Below, piece after piece: positions 62,299 through 64,000 of a stretch of 64,000 bases of DNA (positions within the stretch are counted from its first letter, which is position 1; each line of letters opens with the position of its first letter). This stretch comes from Nostoc sp. UHCC 0302 (GTDB taxonomy: Bacteria; Cyanobacteriota; Cyanobacteriia; Cyanobacteriales; Nostocaceae). The translations under genes and the position numbers were made by a program. The stretch covers positions 4,000,501 through 4,064,500 of the forward strand of contig NZ_CP151099.1 of the NCBI RefSeq assembly GCF_038096175.1. Direction: 5' to 3'. The notes under the pieces were generated by a model. That model was not told the DNA's origin. It did not search any database and saw only the letters and a list, made by a program, of their open reading frames with translations.

Positions 62299-63591
62299 AT
62301 GAAAATCATTGCCTACACTTACACCGATCCTCTATTAGAACCATCTCCTGATCAAGCTAATTGGGGATGGGAGGTGGATGCTGTTTATCAAGATTTGGGT
62401 AAGCGTACACAATTACAACAACTGTTGACTGACTGCGAAACTGAACCAGCAAATTATCTCCTAATCCGTCGCTTGGAAGAATTGGGGGATAGTGTAGAGG
62501 AAGTGAGCGATCGCCTCAATGCACTCGAAGCTATGGAAGTGATGGTGATTGCTACTCAACAACCCTACACTTCAGAAAATTCTCATCTCCGCGTTGAATT
62601 GCTGAATTTACTCCACGAAATTCAACGTCAGCAACGCAGTCATCGCATCCGTCAAGGACACGCCCGCAATCGTCTTGATGCCGCACCCCCTCCCGGCAAA
62701 GTACCCTACGGCTATCGCAGAGGTCAAGGAAAATATACTATTGATCGCAGTACTTCACCTGTGGTCAAAGATTTTTTTGAACATTTTATACTTTATGGTT
62801 CGCTGCGCGGTTCGGTGCGTTACCTAGCGAAAAAATACGGTAAGAAAATCTCTGTCACCACTGGACGGCGCTGGCTGACGAATCCAGTCTATCGTGGCAA
62901 TACAGCTTATCACAATGGTGAAATTATCTCGAATACTCATATTCCGATAATTTCTCAGCAAGAAGCTGCTCAAGTTGACCGACTTTTACGCCGTAACAGC
63001 CGTTTACCTTCTCGGACTGCTAGTGCGCCGCGTTCTCTGGCTGGGTTGGTTCTCTGTAGCAAGTGTCAATCACATTTGACAGTTACTAGTGTCACCCAAC
63101 GCAACCAAGACAAAGAGTATCTTTATTTACGTTCTATTAGCTGTCCGAAAAAGCCCAAGTGTCGAGCGATTCCTTACCAAGAAGTCTTAGAAAATACCAT
63201 TGAAACTGTTTGCCGTGACTTACCCCTAGCGGTAGCAGGAACGAATTCTCCCCAATTGGATGCAGTCAAGAATAGTTTAGGGGAAGCGATCGCCCGTCAG
63301 CAAGAAATCCTGGCTCAGATACCAGCTTTAATTGAAACCGGAATTTTGGATGCCCAAACAGCAAAGTTAAGGGCTTATAAACTCCGTACGGAAATTTCTG
63401 CACTACAAGCCAAGTTGGCAACACTCCCACCAGTGAATTTGCGTTCTGTTGCTCAAGCTGTTTCTCTTCCCCAATTTTGGTTAGATTTATCGGAAACAGA
63501 GCGCCGATTCTACTTCCGAGAATTTATTAAGCAAATTGAAATTATTCGTCAGGATAAAAATTGGAAATTACAAGTAATTTTTATTTTTTGA
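62299..63591 (+). CDS. Serine recombinase-like protein without the catalytic serine
   Basis: A 430-residue protein with the architecture of large serine recombinases: a resolvase-like domain, a recombinase domain (GKVPYGYRRGQGKYTID, RRWLTNPVYRGNTAY), a zinc-ribbon-like segment (VLCSKCQSHL, SISCPKKPKCRA) and a coiled-coil tail. In the resolvase domain the usual Y-x-R-x-S motif reads Y-T-Y-T-D (residues 6-10), so the nucleophile is missing. The start at 62299 (ATG) is preferred over the TTG at 62275. No attachment sites or other mobile-element genes flank it. Confidence 0.82.
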   Translation: MKIIAYTYTDPLLEPSPDQANWGWEVDAVYQDLGKRTQLQQLLTDCETEPANYLLIRRLEELGDSVEEVSDRLNALEAMEVMVIATQQPYTSENSHLRVELLNLLHEIQRQQRSHRIRQGHARNRLDAAPPPGKVPYGYRRGQGKYTIDRSTSPVVKDFFEHFILYGSLRGSVRYLAKKYGKKISVTTGRRWLTNPVYRGNTAYHNGEIISNTHIPIISQQEAAQVDRLLRRNSRLPSRTASAPRSLAGLVLCSKCQSHLTVTSVTQRNQDKEYLYLRSISCPKKPKCRAIPYQEVLENTIETVCRDLPLAVAGTNSPQLDAVKNSLGEAIARQQEILAQIPALIETGILDAQTAKLRAYKLRTEISALQAKLATLPPVNLRSVAQAVSLPQFWLDLSETERRFYFREFIKQIEIIRQDKNWKLQVIFIF

Positions 63592-64000
63592 TAGGTAATT
63601 CTTTACTACCCCATTAATTGTTACTGCTAAAAATTTTCCTCAGTGTTATTTAATTAACTTTTGGACTACCGTCGGTATTTATCATCTTGTCCGACAAGAG
63701 TAGCAAAAGTTTCAACATAAATGTAACAAAAAAACTATTACTGCAACCCAAAAACCAAAATAATAAATAATTAATATAATCCTACCGTTTCAGGAAATGC
63801 CTGTGCTAAATATATCGCAGGAGCGCACAGCAGTCAGTGTCTACAGTTATTCACGTATTACAGATATTCCTAAAAGCGGTATAACTTAATAACAACTACT
63901 TGTTATAAATTATGTTTGAATGTGTCTTAAATACTAATTAAAAACTCAGATTGTATGATTTGTATCATTTTTTGTATAAAGATAAATACTAGTTAATCAT
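63592..64000. other. AT-rich spacer at the window edge
   Basis: No supported gene on either strand. Confidence 0.5.

Noticed and set aside
62299-63591. Integrative element around the recombinase-like gene
   Set aside because: No attachment-site repeats, integrase partners or cargo genes are visible, and the catalytic serine is missing.

Overview
The window looks like chromosomal DNA of a filamentous, Nostoc-type cyanobacterium. The octamer GCGATCGC (HIP1) recurs throughout. Short tandem repeats of the 'taatgac' and 'tttgtcat' type and several palindromic interspersed repeats fill the spacers. The gene content is also cyanobacterial: CobA-HemD fusion, gamma-tocopherol methyltransferase-like protein, KtrA/KtrB, pentapeptide-repeat proteins, a multidomain hybrid kinase, an SLH protein and a PEP-CTERM protein. 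No rRNA, tRNA, CRISPR array, phage or complete insertion sequence is visible.

Layout. 0-5 kb: thiol redox and peroxide defence (peroxiredoxin-glutaredoxin, glutathione peroxidase), a hydrolase-fold protein, an NAD-dependent epimerase, a J-domain/pentapeptide protein and a membrane protein. 5.3-6.5 kb: DAHP synthase behind an unusual leader with two successive aromatic-rich leader peptides, each followed by a terminator hairpin. 7-13 kb: RND efflux pair and a desaturase-SDR fusion. 13.6-18.5 kb: small unknown gene, coaE, cobA-hemD, TPR protein. 18.9-24.9 kb: hybrid histidine kinase, 5'-nucleotidase, beta-lactamase-fold protein. 25.5-30.5 kb: serC, ArsC-like reductase, FadL-like porin, divergent GalT-like protein. 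31.4-38.8 kb: an unknown gene behind a CIRCE heat-shock operator, a tryptophan-dioxygenase-like gene, SLH-fasciclin protein, O-methyltransferase and small unknowns. 39-44 kb: PEP-CTERM protein, a 62-bp tandem array, and a one-protein restriction-modification enzyme (methyltransferase fused to a BsuBI/PstI-type nuclease). 44-52 kb: amidase-like/glucosaminidase, dnaG, a frameshifted Rpn-type nuclease gene with a tandem duplication, a pentapeptide protein, yraN, queA. 52-64 kb: TPR protein, KtrA/KtrB, tocopherol methyltransferase, MoaD-like carrier, thrC, a PAS/GAF protein with a degenerate cyclase domain, VOC protein, and a serine-recombinase-like protein lacking the catalytic serine.

Themes. 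(1) The tandem leader-peptide attenuator before DAHP synthase is the most complete candidate for an undescribed regulatory system here; both units have a peptide, competing stems and a U-tract. (2) Interspersed repeats have entered reading frames: the RND permease (twice), CobA-HemD, QueA and YraN carry low-complexity insertions matching intergenic repeats, and three other genes end inside or directly against a palindromic repeat. (3) Several enzymes have lost signature catalytic residues (GalT-like, amidase, cyclase, alpha/beta hydrolase, recombinase), suggesting binding or regulatory roles.

Starts were moved to an internal ATG where a ribosome binding site or family length supported it. All family assignments come from reading the protein sequences, with no database search.
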